From Patescibacteria group bacterium (GTDB taxonomy: Bacteria; Patescibacteriota; Microgenomatia; UBA1406; GWC2-37-13): a stretch of 41,382 nucleotides of DNA. The notes under the pieces were generated by a model. That model made no database searches and had not been told where the DNA came from. It worked only from the letters and a program-made list of their open reading frames with translations. Each line of letters starts with the position of its first letter. Positions within the stretch are counted from its first letter, which is position 1. A program made the position numbers and the translations under genes. The stretch is taken from assembly GCA_026415975.1 (NCBI GenBank), contig JAOAFZ010000008.1, positions 1 to 41,382 on the forward strand, in the 5' to 3' direction. Positions 25,230-34,059 of the stretch are shown here, in pieces.

Positions 25230-26393
25230 TTACTCACCATCATCTTGCTCTGATGGCTTATTCTGTGTAGCCTGACTCCCTGATCGCGATCCAGTGAGTA
25301 TAATTACATCAGCTTCGCCGGTGCCAGCCTCACGAATATCAATCTCTCCTTCTATCGTTTCGAGAACTGTACGAAGCTCATCACGAAGCTGTGAAGGCAG
25401 ATTTCCCGTAAACGTAATCTGCGTTTCACGAGGGTTGGGGGAGTCTGCATTTCCGGTAGTAATATTCCGGTAGCCTTCATCTTCCAGAAATGAACTTACC
25501 CGGTTGGCATCACCGGATCTGCCGGAGCCGTTCAGTACCCGAATAGTGAGTTCAGTTTTCCGCTTTCCTGCAGGCCCAGGGGTAGCGGTCGCAGAAATTA
25601 CGGGTGATACTGCCGGAAGTGTCGGAACCGCTTCCGGTTGCGGTGTCTGTGATACCACCGCTGGGGCGCTGAACTGCTGATAAATCACAAATCCAAGTAC
25701 ACCGAGTAATAACAGAAGAACCGGAACGGCAAAAGTGAGTGAAGAGGGTTTCGGCTTCGGTGACTGTGTCACCATTGGACCGCTGATACTATCTTCGGGT
25801 TCCTGCACTGAACCTGTTGCAACATCTGCCGATCCGGCCACTGGTGCAATAGAGTTCTTTTTTAGGTACTCGAACTTTTTTAAGACCTGCTGGAAGCCGT
25901 ATGGGGAATTGGCCGCAATCTGACCGTCACTTAAACCTAGAAGTATTTCAGGCACTGCACAGGTAACAAGATATCTGTTTTTTTCCAGTGCAAGCTTGAG
26001 GGTGTAGAACATATCAGCGTTTACGACTGTCAAATACGATTTGTTTCCGACTTCATACCTTCGGGCAAACGCAGTCTCAAAGGGCACTATTTCAGCAAAT
26101 TTTTCATCTGCTTCCGGACTGATATCTTTCGTTTTATCGTTCGGATCCGGTGAAACGTCTTTGGTAAAGTAGGTAGCATCCAAGAAAACTATAATAGTTT
26201 CCGCTTCCGGCTGCTCGCCTGCCAATGCCTGCTGCAGAAGCGATACAAGTCCGTCATCATCTATGACTTCAATCGCATCCACGATTTCCGGCGGAAGTTC
26301 AATCGATATAGGTGTGGTAGAATCAGAACGATATATAGAAAGTATGCTACGGTCAACGAACACGCATGCGTAGCTGGAAGACTTACCTGCCAT
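25230..26393 (-). CDS. Pilus-cluster membrane protein with C-terminal LytR_C domain
   Basis: I prefer ATG 26393 (MAGKSSSYACVFVDRS) to a GTG at 26411 that overlaps the upstream gene. The 387-residue protein has a cytoplasmic N-terminal part of about 210 residues (strands such as ETIIVFLDATYF and YLTVVNADMFYTLKL) resembling an actin-like PilM/GspL fold. It has one membrane helix (LTFAVPVLLLLLGVLGFVIY, about 220-240), a Pro-rich linker, and a LytR_C domain (LTIRVLNGSGRSGDANRVSS). The position between prepilins and the major pilin suggests it replaces PilM/PilN as assembly platform. The PilM-like fold is inference. Confidence 0.6.
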   Translation of the reverse strand: MAGKSSSYACVFVDRSILSIYRSDSTTPISIELPPEIVDAIEVIDDDGLVSLLQQALAGEQPEAETIIVFLDATYFTKDVSPDPNDKTKDISPEADEKFAEIVPFETAFARRYEVGNKSYLTVVNADMFYTLKLALEKNRYLVTCAVPEILLGLSDGQIAANSPYGFQQVLKKFEYLKKNSIAPVAGSADVATGSVQEPEDSISGPMVTQSPKPKPSSLTFAVPVLLLLLGVLGFVIYQQFSAPAVVSQTPQPEAVPTLPAVSPVISATATPGPAGKRKTELTIRVLNGSGRSGDANRVSSFLEDEGYRNITTGNADSPNPRETQITFTGNLPSQLRDELRTVLETIEGEIDIREAGTGEADVIILTGSRSGSQATQNKPSEQDDGE

Positions 26394-26397
26394 GTAT

Positions 26398-26805
26398 TCA
26401 GTATACTTCACGCCATGAAGTTATTGTCATGACGTTGTTTATGTAGGTTACTTCTACCTGAACCGACCGGGTAAAGGTATCTAGATTGGATGTTGATGTG
26501 ATAGTTCGGTTTGATCCCGCTCTGGTAACACTTACTGTTACGGTACCTCCATCAAGTGTCAGGGTTTCCCCCGTATAACCCGGGTTGCGCAGCAGAGTCA
26601 GTAATGCGTTTTCCGCACCGCTTTCGGCCATCGCATAGGCCCTTGTCCCGTATTCGTACAATGTTGTATTGCGGGTATTTACAACAGTAGTCAGGGTAGC
26701 TGCAGTGGTGATTAGGATTGCAACCATCATAAACACTACAACAGTAATGACGATCATCCCTGACTGGTGCCCTGCCATCGGTACCGATTGAAACTGGTTT
26801 TTCAT
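26398..26805 (-). CDS. PilX-like minor pilus protein
   Basis: The 135-residue product has a short N-terminus (HQSGMIVITVVVFMMVAILI) with a long hydrophobic helix and AYAMAESGAENALL, the region typical of PilX-type pilus-assembly proteins. The usual GFTLIE cleavage motif is not present; SGMIVITVVV takes its place. The rest is a small Thr-rich beta domain. It starts three bases after the PilW-like gene ends, so both are co-translated. Minor pilins of this type prime fibre assembly. Confidence 0.7.
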   Translation of the reverse strand: MKNQFQSVPMAGHQSGMIVITVVVFMMVAILITTAATLTTVVNTRNTTLYEYGTRAYAMAESGAENALLTLLRNPGYTGETLTLDGGTVTVSVTRAGSNRTITSTSNLDTFTRSVQVEVTYINNVMTITSWREVY

Positions 26806-26808
26806 GGG

Positions 26809-27309
26809 CTATCTGAGCGAAACGGTTGCTGAAACTGTTTGAGTACGGGGAGCAGACTCTCCCGGTTTCAGTGCTGTGCTGACAAGCTGAATAGTATATC
26901 GCACTGTGGGAAGGCCTCCGGGATTGCCGAATCGTTGAAACTGCACCGAGGCAACACTGGTTCCGTCCCCGTTTAAGCGGTATGATTCTCCGCCGGTAGT
27001 CAGGAAAAGGTTTCCGTCGATGATTGCATACTGGTAGGTTTCACCGTCGATACGTAGCTGAAGTGTGGAAGAGCTATCCCCCTCTCTGGCGGGCAGCAGT
27101 ATATCCTCTGCACGGCGAATGTCATAGGCAAAGCGGTTCACCAGAAATGATTCATCCTGTGAAATTGCTGAGGTTGATTCGCTCTCGATTTGGATTTCCG
27201 TAATAGATGAAAACATCATCGATACGACCATAATTACTACGGTAAGCAAGCCGGTATAAAGCAGGAATTCCACGAGAGTAAATCCGCTCTGGCCGGTATC
27301 GGTCTTCAT
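26809..27309 (-). CDS. PilW-like minor prepilin
   Basis: The 166-residue protein begins MKTDTGQSG then FTLVEFLLYTGLLTVVIMVV, a clean class III prepilin signal with Glu at mature position 5. The stalk (SISQDESFLVNRFAYDIRRAE-like) and beta-rich globular domain fit PilW/GspJ minor pilins. ATG 27309 overlaps the end of the propeller prepilin gene by four bases (ATGA-type), indicating translational coupling. Confidence 0.8.
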   Translation of the reverse strand: MKTDTGQSGFTLVEFLLYTGLLTVVIMVVSMMFSSITEIQIESESTSAISQDESFLVNRFAYDIRRAEDILLPAREGDSSSTLQLRIDGETYQYAIIDGNLFLTTGGESYRLNGDGTSVASVQFQRFGNPGGLPTVRYTIQLVSTALKPGESAPRTQTVSATVSLR

Positions 27310-29198
27310 GGCGAATAGTTAATAGTAACATCACGGAAGATCGGAGTATTGGCAGGTTCATTTGCAAGGAGGTTTACCCGGTATCGCATGCACTGACCCG
27401 GGTTTATGTAGGATGCGCCATATGACCCAAATGGTACGACTGCTTCTGCACCGGTGTCAAACCAGGTTCCGGTATCACCTCCGGGGCCTACATACGTATA
27501 GGTTGCTGTGCCGCAATCTGAGCCGAAAGTCGGGTTGGCAACTGCTATCTGCATACGGAATGCGGTCTGCGAGGGAATGGTAGCATTCCAGATCATACGG
27601 TTAAAGGCAACTGGATAGCCCACCGTAAATGGAGCCGACTCGTACATTCCATTGCCGGTAAATGCACCGCCCAGCCCTCCGCCAATAATCTTCAATTCGG
27701 AATTCGAGTCGCCGGTGATTATATACGAAAAAGCGTCACCATCGGACTCGAGAACAAATGAAACCCCCCGAATTCCGGTATTCACTTCTGCACCGCCGCA
27801 GCGCCGGAGGTTTGTTTCGTCTGTGATATTGATTACCTGATACTCTTCTGCGTTGTCGCCAACGATAACCGCGAGATTCCCTGGTACCACTGCAACTCCA
27901 TTGGGATCCATCCCCGATGTGTCATAGCTTGCGATTATGGGCCGGGAACCGGATTTTGACTCAGTGTTGATAATAAAAAGTTCAGGTTGATTGGCATCTG
28001 CGCCGGTTACGATGTAAGCGCGAGTGCCGGTACCGTTCACAATAACTCCATACGAAGCTGCCCCGTTTACATCTGCCCACCCCGAGATTGTTGGATTGCT
28101 CGGGTTGCTTATATTTACTATTTCTAGCTCCCGGGCAGCTCCAGCAATCGAAACATAGGCATAATTTCCTACTACCTTGATATCGGTTCCTCTTCCGGAT
28201 AGGGTTCGCGTGCCCACCTGGCTCATGGTGTTAACATTAAAAACCCGAAAGTCCCGGTTCTGGGTAACATACCCGTAGGCTCCCGAAATAAAAACTGCAT
28301 CGGCGTCGGTTGATCCATAACCATTGAATGCGCCAACCTCCGTGTAGGGAGTAGTCGAAACATTGATTTTTACTACTTCCTTGCTGTTATTATCAGTCGC
28401 CACATAGGCAAAGTTGCCGTCTCCGAAAATATCATTTGTTTTGTATCCGTTGAATGTACCTGCAATAACTGCTGCCGGCGGGCGTCCCTGATCCACGTTT
28501 ACCCGTGCAAAAGACACACCGGATGAGTTTTCCCCGGTACCCACGAAAATAATGCCCTCTGTTGCGGAAATTGCGTTTGCTGTACCATTTTTGGGAAGAT
28601 CTACGGTTACATCGGTGAAAACGGGATTACACCAGTTGCCGTAACCACCGGAGGCAAGCACTACTTCGCCACCATCGTAGAGGTCGGTAACCGCGGTGCT
28701 GGTAGTGGTGCCGTTAAAGTCGGCCGCAGTGGTATGAGTCAGAGTTTCATTATCGCTGTAGCGGGTATAATACATCTCTGTAGAGACACTGGCCGGAAGC
28801 GGAGTATTCCACGACACACTGATCAGCACCCGTCGGGTAGAGGGATCTCTTGTTCCTCCGGCTATAACGATAGTCCCGTTACTGTCGCGGTATACATCGC
28901 TAATGGTAACTCGCCGGGTAAAGTTTCCGATGGTCTCCGCACCGGCTACCAGCGACCACTGCGAACCGTCCTGTACTGGATGCCATGTGCCATTTACGGC
29001 AAATAGCGCCCATCCACGCTCGCGGACGCTCCGTACCGAGTCGATAGTATCGTTGAGTATCGTAGTTGCCTCCTGACGCCGTTCTGCCTGGGGTCTGCCC
29101 TCACGGGATGTGATAACGGCACCAACAATCACCGGTGCCAGAATTGCCAGCAACCCGATACCGATCACCACTTCTACCAGTGAGTATCCATTCCGCAT
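27306..29198 (-). CDS. Prepilin fused to a beta-propeller: probable pilus-tip adhesin
   Basis: ATG 29198 is chosen over a TTG at 29213, since it gives MRNG followed by YSLVEVVIGIGLLAILAPVI, a prepilin signal. After a stalk and a beta domain (to about residue 200) comes a run of LVIVD-type propeller blades: AYVATDNNSKEVVKINVS, then AYGYVTQNRDFRVFNV, AYVSIAGAARELEIVN and AYIVTGADANQPELFI. A final jelly-roll-like domain ends the 630-residue protein. Oversized minor pilins with propellers resemble PilV/PilY1-type tip adhesins in function, but here both parts are in one polypeptide. It is encoded among minor pilins, so it should be built into the fibre, probably at the tip. Confidence 0.8.
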   Translation of the reverse strand: MRNGYSLVEVVIGIGLLAILAPVIVGAVITSREGRPQAERRQEATTILNDTIDSVRSVRERGWALFAVNGTWHPVQDGSQWSLVAGAETIGNFTRRVTISDVYRDSNGTIVIAGGTRDPSTRRVLISVSWNTPLPASVSTEMYYTRYSDNETLTHTTAADFNGTTTSTAVTDLYDGGEVVLASGGYGNWCNPVFTDVTVDLPKNGTANAISATEGIIFVGTGENSSGVSFARVNVDQGRPPAAVIAGTFNGYKTNDIFGDGNFAYVATDNNSKEVVKINVSTTPYTEVGAFNGYGSTDADAVFISGAYGYVTQNRDFRVFNVNTMSQVGTRTLSGRGTDIKVVGNYAYVSIAGAARELEIVNISNPSNPTISGWADVNGAASYGVIVNGTGTRAYIVTGADANQPELFIINTESKSGSRPIIASYDTSGMDPNGVAVVPGNLAVIVGDNAEEYQVINITDETNLRRCGGAEVNTGIRGVSFVLESDGDAFSYIITGDSNSELKIIGGGLGGAFTGNGMYESAPFTVGYPVAFNRMIWNATIPSQTAFRMQIAVANPTFGSDCGTATYTYVGPGGDTGTWFDTGAEAVVPFGSYGASYINPGQCMRYRVNLLANEPANTPIFRDVTINYSP

Positions 29199-29205
29199 AT
29201 TCAAG

Positions 29206-29679
29206 TCAATCAATATCGGTTATAACTCCAAGTCTATTGATCGTAATGGTGCGCGATTCGCCATTTGCTGTGTTCCGGAGGGTGATTGTCTCTACCTGAT
29301 CAGTTGTCACCACTTCTCCACTTCCCGCTGAAAATACAAGCGAATTCCCGGTAAGTGTCGTTGAATCAATCCTGATATTCTGCTCGGTAGTAATCACGAA
29401 ATTTGTGGAATCTCCCGGATCATAAGCCGGCCCGGAGAACAACACATAGCGATCCGGTAAAAAATGGACACCAAACGGACCTCTGATACCAATATTTCCG
29501 GTATCACCCACCATCGCCTTCAGTTGCTGCTGTTTAATATCGCTGAGCATCGATCCGGTGGCAGCCTGTATCGAGGCGAATTGCTGGAAACGGAGCAGAC
29601 TGACAGAGCCTAGTTGCATAATGATTCCCATGACTCCCATAACAATAAGGAGCTCTACCAAAGTAAAGCCGCGTCTCAT
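29206..29679 (-). CDS. FimT/GspH-like minor prepilin
   Basis: ATG 29679 follows the pilC stop by one base and gives MRRG then FTLVELLIVMGVMGIIMQLG, a standard prepilin signal; earlier in-frame starts would extend into pilC. The 157-residue product has the size and beta-rich C-terminal part (PDRYVLFSGPAYDPGDS, ITINRLGVIT) of FimT/GspH pseudopilins, which help initiate the fibre. Confidence 0.8.
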   Translation of the reverse strand: MRRGFTLVELLIVMGVMGIIMQLGSVSLLRFQQFASIQAATGSMLSDIKQQQLKAMVGDTGNIGIRGPFGVHFLPDRYVLFSGPAYDPGDSTNFVITTEQNIRIDSTTLTGNSLVFSAGSGEVVTTDQVETITLRNTANGESRTITINRLGVITDID

Positions 29680-29680
29680 A

Positions 29681-30763
29681 CTATCGTGCACCAACTGAGC
29701 CGATGAGTCCATAGATCGGCGCAATGATCGAAACCATAATCCCTCCGATCAGTAATCCAACTGTAATCAACATTATCGGTTCAAGTAAAGCAGTAACTGC
29801 ACGCAGATCATTTGTGGCGGAGTAATCCATATATTCGGATATCTCGCCAAGTGACCTATCCAGTGAACCTGAACGCTCTCCAGTCTCGATAATTTTTATC
29901 ATGAGTGTCGGTATTTCCCCTTTATTTGCCTTCAAACCTGCGGAAAACGACTTTCCGGCAAGAATCATCTCTTTGCACATTCGAATCACTCGTGAGATAT
30001 CTTTTTTTATTACAACGTTTTCGGTAAGTTCCAGAGCTGAGGTAATGGGGATACCAGCACTCAGGAGTGAAGAAAGGCTCCGGGAAAAGGTAGTCAGGTC
30101 GATTTTTGTGACCAAACTGGTTATGAGTGGAAGCCGGATGAGTGGTTGCAGAATTAGGTTTTTATTCCGCCGGTACAGGTACACGCTGGCAAATCCGATT
30201 GCCACCAGGCCGATTATTATTGGAATGGTATTCTGGAGAAGGGTATTCGACAACCAGACCAGGATCTTGGTAGGTAAGGGCAGGTCAACGTTGAGTTTGG
30301 AAAACACCTGCGAGATCTTCGGTATTACCACCACAAGCATCATCAGCATCATACCGACAAGCAGTATCATGATCAGAGCAGGGTAGATCATTGCGAAAAC
30401 GATCTTATCATGAAACTCCATATCCTTGACCATCTGGTTCTTCACCTGTTTGAGTGTGGTGTCCAGCCCTCCGGCCTCCTCTGCCGCTTTTACTACGTTT
30501 ATAGTTACCTGTGAAAATACGTTTGGAAAACGGGAAAAGGCTTCGTAAAGATGTTTTCCCTGGATTATGTCCTCCCGGATAAGCTTGAGAATCCTTTTCT
30601 GCGGTCCCCGGATGTCTTCCAGAAGTGAGTCGATCACCTCCAGAAGTGGGATGCCTGCGCTTAACATAGTAGAAAGGTTCGTCAGAAGAGCAACCTTATC
30701 CTGATTACTCAAGCTGACCGGATCTGTTTTGAAAGCAGGTTTTGTTGGACGAGAAGTGCTCAT
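29681..30763 (-). CDS. pilC: Type IV pilus inner-membrane platform protein PilC (GspF family)
   Basis: The 360-residue protein has two tandem GspF domains (LLTNLSTMLSAGIPLLEVID and FSRSLSSLLSAGIPITSALE) and three membrane segments (about 123-150, 177-195 and 328-350). PilC forms the rotating platform that couples the PilB motor to pilin insertion. Its start overlaps the pilB stop by four bases, so the two are translationally coupled. Length and layout are normal. Confidence 0.95.
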   Translation of the reverse strand: MSTSRPTKPAFKTDPVSLSNQDKVALLTNLSTMLSAGIPLLEVIDSLLEDIRGPQKRILKLIREDIIQGKHLYEAFSRFPNVFSQVTINVVKAAEEAGGLDTTLKQVKNQMVKDMEFHDKIVFAMIYPALIMILLVGMMLMMLVVVIPKISQVFSKLNVDLPLPTKILVWLSNTLLQNTIPIIIGLVAIGFASVYLYRRNKNLILQPLIRLPLITSLVTKIDLTTFSRSLSSLLSAGIPITSALELTENVVIKKDISRVIRMCKEMILAGKSFSAGLKANKGEIPTLMIKIIETGERSGSLDRSLGEISEYMDYSATNDLRAVTALLEPIMLITVGLLIGGIMVSIIAPIYGLIGSVGAR

Positions 30764-32448
30764 ACGTTTTCGGTTTTCGTAACACGCAATACTTCTTCGA
30801 GGGTTGTCACACCGCGTTTTGCTTTATCGATGCCGTCTTCGAGCATTGTTGTCATCCCTTCTTTGCGCGCCTGATCAAGAATCACGTCAGAGTCTGCTTT
30901 CTGAATAATTAACCTCCGTATTTCGCGGGTGACTTCGAGTACCTCGTATACACCCATACGTCCGAAATACCCGCTCTGGTGACAGATCTTACACCCCTTT
31001 CCGTAGAACAGTTCTATGTCTTTTGAGTTTCCAAAGTATTTTTTGACAACATCTTCAGGAATATTCTTGAGCAATTCCTGCCGTGAAATACCGATAGCGG
31101 TACGGCATGAATTACAAATTTTTCTGACCAGACGCTGCGCAACGATTACGCTCACCGTAGAGGCTACCAGGAAGGGCTCTACCTTCATATCGGTAAGTCG
31201 CGGAAGTGCGGTCGGGGCATCATTTGTGTGAAGAGTAGAGAACACAAGATGTCCTGTCAGAGCAGCATTAACGGCAATTCCCGCTGTCTCCGTATCCCGG
31301 ATTTCACCGACGAAAACGATGTTTGGATCCTGTCGCAGGATGGAGCGTAGACCCTGTGCAAAGGTGAGATTGGTTTTCTGATTTACCTGGATTTGATTGA
31401 GCCCTTTAACCCGGTACTCGACGGGGTCTTCGATTGTAGTTATATTCTTTTCGCGGACGTTTAGGATACGTAGAATGGCATAAATAGTGGTTGACTTTCC
31501 CGATCCGGTGGGACCAGTGGAAAGTATCATTCCATACGACTTATTAAACGCATTGGTAAGCTTCTGTAAGTCCGCCTGGCTCATTCCGAGGTCGGAAAGC
31601 GAAAGTTGATCGTTCTGTGAGGTCAAAAGACGCATCACCACCTTCTCGCCATCAACAATAGGTATGATCGAAACGCGGATGTCCAGATACTCATCCAGGA
31701 TTTTTGTGCGGATCTTTCCATCCTGTGCTGCAAGGTGTTCATCGGTCCGGAGGCGGGACAAAACCTTGATACGGGTCAATATCCGTTCCTGAAGAGACTT
31801 GGGGAGAAACAGCACATCGTGCAGAATACCGTCTATACGGTATCGGATTAGAAAATTCTCTTCCTGTGGCTCCATGTGGATATCAGACGCCTTGTCCTGA
31901 TATGCATAATCTATGATCATATCAACGATCTTGATCACCGAGACACTCTCGAAGTTTTTACTGTTGGAAAGATGTGCTGCTTTTACCAGCATTTTGTTAA
32001 CTGCTTTCTGCAGGTCTTTTTTATAGAGGTGATGGACATCAGCTATATCCTGATCCGTTGCATAAAAAACCTCGATCTGACATCCGATTTTCTTCTGCAG
32101 CATTGCGATTAGGTCCGGATTACGCGGATCTGCAAATGCTATCCGCACGGATTGCTCGGTACGGGCGAACGGCACTACCTTCTGACGGCGTGAAAATGTT
32201 TCCGGTACAAGCTGTAATACATTCTGTGGAATACTTTGTTTTGTGAGGCGGACGTAGGGTAGTTTAATATATGCTGCAATCAACTCTCCGAGTTTTTCGT
32301 CGGTAATCACGTTTTTCTCGCGCACCAACACCCGGAAGAGTGGGAGATTGGCGTTCCGGCAGTAATTCTGTATTTCTGCAAACTGCTTCTCGTCAAGAAC
32401 CTTCGCCGATACAAGCAACTGTTGCAACTCACTTTCCGTAATGATCAT
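30760..32448 (-). CDS. pilB: Type IV pilus extension ATPase PilB (GspE family)
   Basis: This 562-residue ATPase drives pilus extension. It has an N-terminal MshEN-like domain (to about 145), Walker A GPTGSGKST (312-320), an Asp box (IEDPVEYR), Walker B region IVFVGEIRD (377-385), a His box (STLHTND), and the tetracysteine zinc site Cys445, Cys448, Cys486 and Cys489. All catalytic motifs are intact. A retraction ATPase (PilT) and prepilin peptidase are not in the window. A TACAAT about 20 bases before ATG 32448 may give a promoter inside the cluster. Confidence 0.95.
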   Translation of the reverse strand: MIITESELQQLLVSAKVLDEKQFAEIQNYCRNANLPLFRVLVREKNVITDEKLGELIAAYIKLPYVRLTKQSIPQNVLQLVPETFSRRQKVVPFARTEQSVRIAFADPRNPDLIAMLQKKIGCQIEVFYATDQDIADVHHLYKKDLQKAVNKMLVKAAHLSNSKNFESVSVIKIVDMIIDYAYQDKASDIHMEPQEENFLIRYRIDGILHDVLFLPKSLQERILTRIKVLSRLRTDEHLAAQDGKIRTKILDEYLDIRVSIIPIVDGEKVVMRLLTSQNDQLSLSDLGMSQADLQKLTNAFNKSYGMILSTGPTGSGKSTTIYAILRILNVREKNITTIEDPVEYRVKGLNQIQVNQKTNLTFAQGLRSILRQDPNIVFVGEIRDTETAGIAVNAALTGHLVFSTLHTNDAPTALPRLTDMKVEPFLVASTVSVIVAQRLVRKICNSCRTAIGISRQELLKNIPEDVVKKYFGNSKDIELFYGKGCKICHQSGYFGRMGVYEVLEVTREIRRLIIQKADSDVILDQARKEGMTTMLEDGIDKAKRGVTTLEEVLRVTKTENV

Positions 32449-32478
32449 AGGGCCTACATTTCATTGTACAGAGCCCGA

Positions 32479-32961
32479 TCAGAAAAGTATAGAAAAGCCG
32501 TATTCCTTGGTGAGTGGCATATTCAGAAGCAGAAGAGCCGTGTCAAAAAGCAAGAGCGCTCCCCCTTGCACTTGAATTGCTCTTCCGAAGCCAAGAAGCA
32601 CCGGTTTCTTTTCGTGGGCACCGCACGCCGAGAGAAAGGCACCGATTGCCACATAGGCGATATTGAGTCCCATGCTAAAGACCAGAATCTTTTCGAAGTT
32701 AAACATGAGGTAAATAATCTGACGTAGTTCCATCTGGGCAGGCTGGATAGTGCCAAGAAAAAAAATGGCGCCACCAGCAATTGCGGTGTTAATACCGCCC
32801 CACATTGCGTTCATAAGAAAGAACCAGTGCATTTGCTGTTTTTTGTTAAAGCGAAAAGCAAGGAATAAGCCAACTACCAAGTTCAGTATCCCCCAGGCAA
32901 GCAGTACATTCATACCAGTGGTGTTCAACGCGATTTGCCGGAGTGCGATTTCAGATGACAT
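32479..32961 (-). CDS. Four-helix membrane protein upstream of pilB
   Basis: The 160-residue product shows four hydrophobic helices (about 17-36, 43-70, 87-110 and 128-147) with short loops. It begins the minus-strand cluster, 30 bases before pilB, so may be co-transcribed with it. No family is confidently recognised. The place suggests a role at the membrane linked to pili, but this is inference. Confidence 0.65.
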   Translation of the reverse strand: MSSEIALRQIALNTTGMNVLLAWGILNLVVGLFLAFRFNKKQQMHWFFLMNAMWGGINTAIAGGAIFFLGTIQPAQMELRQIIYLMFNFEKILVFSMGLNIAYVAIGAFLSACGAHEKKPVLLGFGRAIQVQGGALLLFDTALLLLNMPLTKEYGFSILF

Positions 32962-33045
32962 ATTTTATTGTACACCTGCTGTTGTTTTTTTGCGGACTTT
33001 TTTACGTAGATTCTAATTATACGATGGTTGCATCTGTTTGTGGTA

Positions 33046-33073
33046 TTTACAAGTGCTATAAAAATGATACAAT
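33046..33073 (+). promoter_or_regulatory. Promoter of radC
   Basis: TTTACA (33046-33051) and TACAAT (33068-33073) are 16 bases apart. The -10 box ends nine bases before ATG 33083, leaving at most a two- or three-base leader and no Shine-Dalgarno. Confidence 0.6.
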
Positions 33074-33082
33074 TATACCAAT

Positions 33083-33748
33083 ATGCAGATACAAACAATT
33101 CCGGTATGGGAGCGCCCCCGCGAAAAACTATTACGGAAAGGCGGATCTGCCTTAACGGAAACAGAACTTATTGCAATATTGCTCCGGACCGGAACTGCTT
33201 CCTATCCGGTTTTGACCTTAGCAGCAAATGTTGTTCGGGCGTTACCCGCGCGAAAAGACCAACTATCACCAGTTGAATTACAGGCTATACCTGGAATCGA
33301 CTCGGCAAAAGTAACGACACTACTGGCGGCTGCTGAACTCGGGGCACGTTGGTTCGCACCTGCGGCAGTGGTGGTACCGACAATTGATTCACCGGAAGAT
33401 GCCGTGCGGGCAGTTAGACATATCCGCGACCGTAGGAAAGAACACTTTCTGGCAGTTTATCTGAATGCACGCAATCAGATTCTCGCTACCGAAACAGTCT
33501 CGATAGGAACACTAAATGCCAGTCTGGTACATCCCCGGGAGGTATTCGAGCCAGCGATACGCCTCCTTGCATCCAGCGTACTACTTGCCCATAATCATCC
33601 TTCTGGGGATCCTTCTCCTTCCGATGCGGACACTGCAATCACCGGTAGGCTGACAGAGGCAGGCAAGATTCTGGGAGTAGAGATAATGGATCATATTATC
33701 GTCACAACTTCGCGGTATTATAGCTTTCGTGAATCAGGGAAACTCTGA
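33083..33748 (+). CDS. radC: RadC-family JAB/MPN protein
   Basis: The 221-residue protein has a helix-hairpin-helix-like segment (LQAIPGIDSAKVTTLLAA, 67-84). It also has a JAMM metal site, HNHPSGDPSPSDAD, with His170, His172 and Asp183. RadC/DUF2466 proteins are widespread; the DNA-repair role first proposed was later doubted, and the JAB fold suggests a metal-dependent hydrolase. The gene stands alone with its own promoter. Length and motifs are normal. Confidence 0.93.
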   Translation: MQIQTIPVWERPREKLLRKGGSALTETELIAILLRTGTASYPVLTLAANVVRALPARKDQLSPVELQAIPGIDSAKVTTLLAAAELGARWFAPAAVVVPTIDSPEDAVRAVRHIRDRRKEHFLAVYLNARNQILATETVSIGTLNASLVHPREVFEPAIRLLASSVLLAHNHPSGDPSPSDADTAITGRLTEAGKILGVEIMDHIIVTTSRYYSFRESGKL

Positions 33749-33930
33749 AAGCGCCTCCGGGTATAAAGCCCGCCTCGCCATTTGTGAAAGAGGCTTAATT
33801 CGAGGTATTCTCTTCGGGTAAACCCGTCATATTGAAAACTTGGCCCCGGCCCGGCTGATTCGGGGTGGTGAAGCAGTCAAGCCGGGGCCATTGGAGTAGG
33901 GGAGGTCCACTCCACGAATAGAATACTATA
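33749..33930 (+). ncRNA. Candidate structured RNA between radC and typA
   Basis: Several stem-loops can be drawn in 180 bases. They are GCCTC/GAGGC (about 33771-33793), CGGG-TAAA-CCCG (about 33818-33829), a perfect 10-bp stem TGGCCCCGGC (33841-33850) with GCCGGGGCCA (33881-33890), and TGGAGT/ACTCCA (about 33892-33914). The large stem has no T-run after it on the plus strand, so it is not a standard terminator. No reading frame covers the region. It could be a small RNA, a radC 3' element or a leader of typA. I recognise no known RNA family. Confidence 0.4.
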
Positions 33931-33935
33931 AAACC

Positions 33936-33941
33936 TATAAT
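33936..33941 (+). promoter_or_regulatory. Possible -10 box for typA
   Basis: TATAAT lies about 119 bases before ATG 34060. A second candidate, TATGAT at 33975-33980, is closer. Neither has a well-spaced -35 box, so the typA start site is uncertain. Confidence 0.35.
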
Positions 33942-34059
33942 AATCAAGTATCGGCTTGCAGGACAGTAGTAATTTATGATAAAATTACCGCTTCAAAGAG
34001 TATCGCACATTCCCTGTGTGTCCTCGTTTTTCACCAGCGTTTCCATTTCACCCATTTCT

